Shown piece after piece: positions 6,297-6,447 of a DNA stretch of 6,447 nucleotides (positions within the stretch are counted from its first letter, which is position 1; every line of letters starts with the position of its first letter). The stretch spans positions 1,762 to 8,208 of the forward strand of contig DMKW01000224.1 of assembly GCA_003454135.1 (NCBI GenBank). Reading direction: 5' to 3'. The DNA comes from Microbacteriaceae bacterium. Its GTDB lineage: Bacteria > Actinomycetota > Actinomycetes > Actinomycetales > Microbacteriaceae. Made by a program: the position numbers and the translations under genes. The notes under the pieces are model-generated. The model ran no database searches, had not been told where the DNA came from, and worked only from the letters and a program-made list of their open reading frames with translations.

Positions 6297-6447
6297 TCAG
6301 TGGCCGGAAGCCTGGCGCGCGGCCCACGCGCTGGCCACCATTTCGGTGAGCGAATGACGCATTTTCCAGTCCAAATCGCGTGCGGCGAGATCGCCGGCGG
6401 CCACGATCCTGGCCGGGTCGCCCGGGCGTCGCGGGCCGATTTCGGGG
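6297..6447 (-). CDS. galE: UDP-glucose 4-epimerase GalE, C-terminal fragment (runs off the window)
   Basis: The last 49 codons and the TGA stop (6297-6299) of a gene whose start lies beyond the right edge. Read on the minus strand it gives PEIGPRRPGDPARIV followed by AAGDLAARDLDWKMRHSLTE, then a helical Ala-rich tail ending in SGH. The R-R-P-G-D-P motif is the conserved C-terminal substrate-binding segment of extended short-chain dehydrogenases of the GalE group, and the L-x-W-K-x-R-x-S-L-x-E-M end is also typical. GalE interconverts UDP-glucose and UDP-galactose with tightly bound NAD and feeds galactose into envelope polysaccharides. The catalytic Tyr-x3-Lys and the NAD-binding motif are outside the window, so another nucleotide-sugar epimerase of the same family is possible. 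Confidence 0.85.
   Translation of the reverse strand, partial: PEIGPRRPGDPARIVAAGDLAARDLDWKMRHSLTEMVASAWAARQASGH

Noticed and set aside
6270..6305. Second promoter near the galE stop (CTGACA with TATATC)
   Set aside because: The separation is 21 nt and the -10 lacks the final T.

Overview
The window looks like chromosomal DNA of a high-GC Gram-positive actinobacterium, most likely a member of the Microbacteriaceae or a close relative. The reasons are the high GC content, strong G/C preference at third codon positions, a GTG start, a WhiB-family regulator (a family confined to Actinobacteria and their phages) and a DUF5719-type membrane protein. The exact genus is not determinable by eye. All five genes lie on the minus strand, so transcription runs from high to low coordinates and the genes are described in that order.

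At the right edge is the C-terminal end of a galE-like UDP-glucose 4-epimerase gene (stop at 6297-6299). A gap of about 180 bp follows, holding a good housekeeping-type promoter (-35 at 6191-6196, -10 at 6168-6173, 17-nt spacer), a short leader with a 7-bp perfect inverted repeat, and a Shine-Dalgarno sequence for whiB. whiB (5799-6116) encodes a complete 105-residue iron-sulfur transcription regulator of the WhiB/WhiB2 (WhmD) type. After 154 bp comes a 418-residue two-domain protein (4388-5644): an SGNH/GDSL-hydrolase-like domain with most catalytic residues replaced, followed by a GAF domain and no output domain. Ten bases later begins a 956-residue membrane protein (1507-4377) with an N-terminal family 2 glycosyltransferase domain and a long polytopic C-terminal half. 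Its end overlaps by 8 nt the start of a DUF5719-type single-span membrane protein with a large secreted domain (18-1514).

The tight spacing of the last three genes suggests one transcription and translation unit, possibly read through from the whiB promoter. The probable theme is cell-envelope glycan assembly next to a regulator that, in relatives, controls septation: GalE supplies UDP-galactose, the glycosyltransferase and DUF5719 protein act at the membrane, and the SGNH-like/GAF protein may be a ligand sensor. The link between the last protein and the pathway is inference. No RNA genes, mobile elements, CRISPR arrays or phage genes were seen, and no gene-free stretch exceeds 300 bases. The most unusual items are the catalytically degenerate SGNH-GAF fusion and the dyad in the whiB leader.
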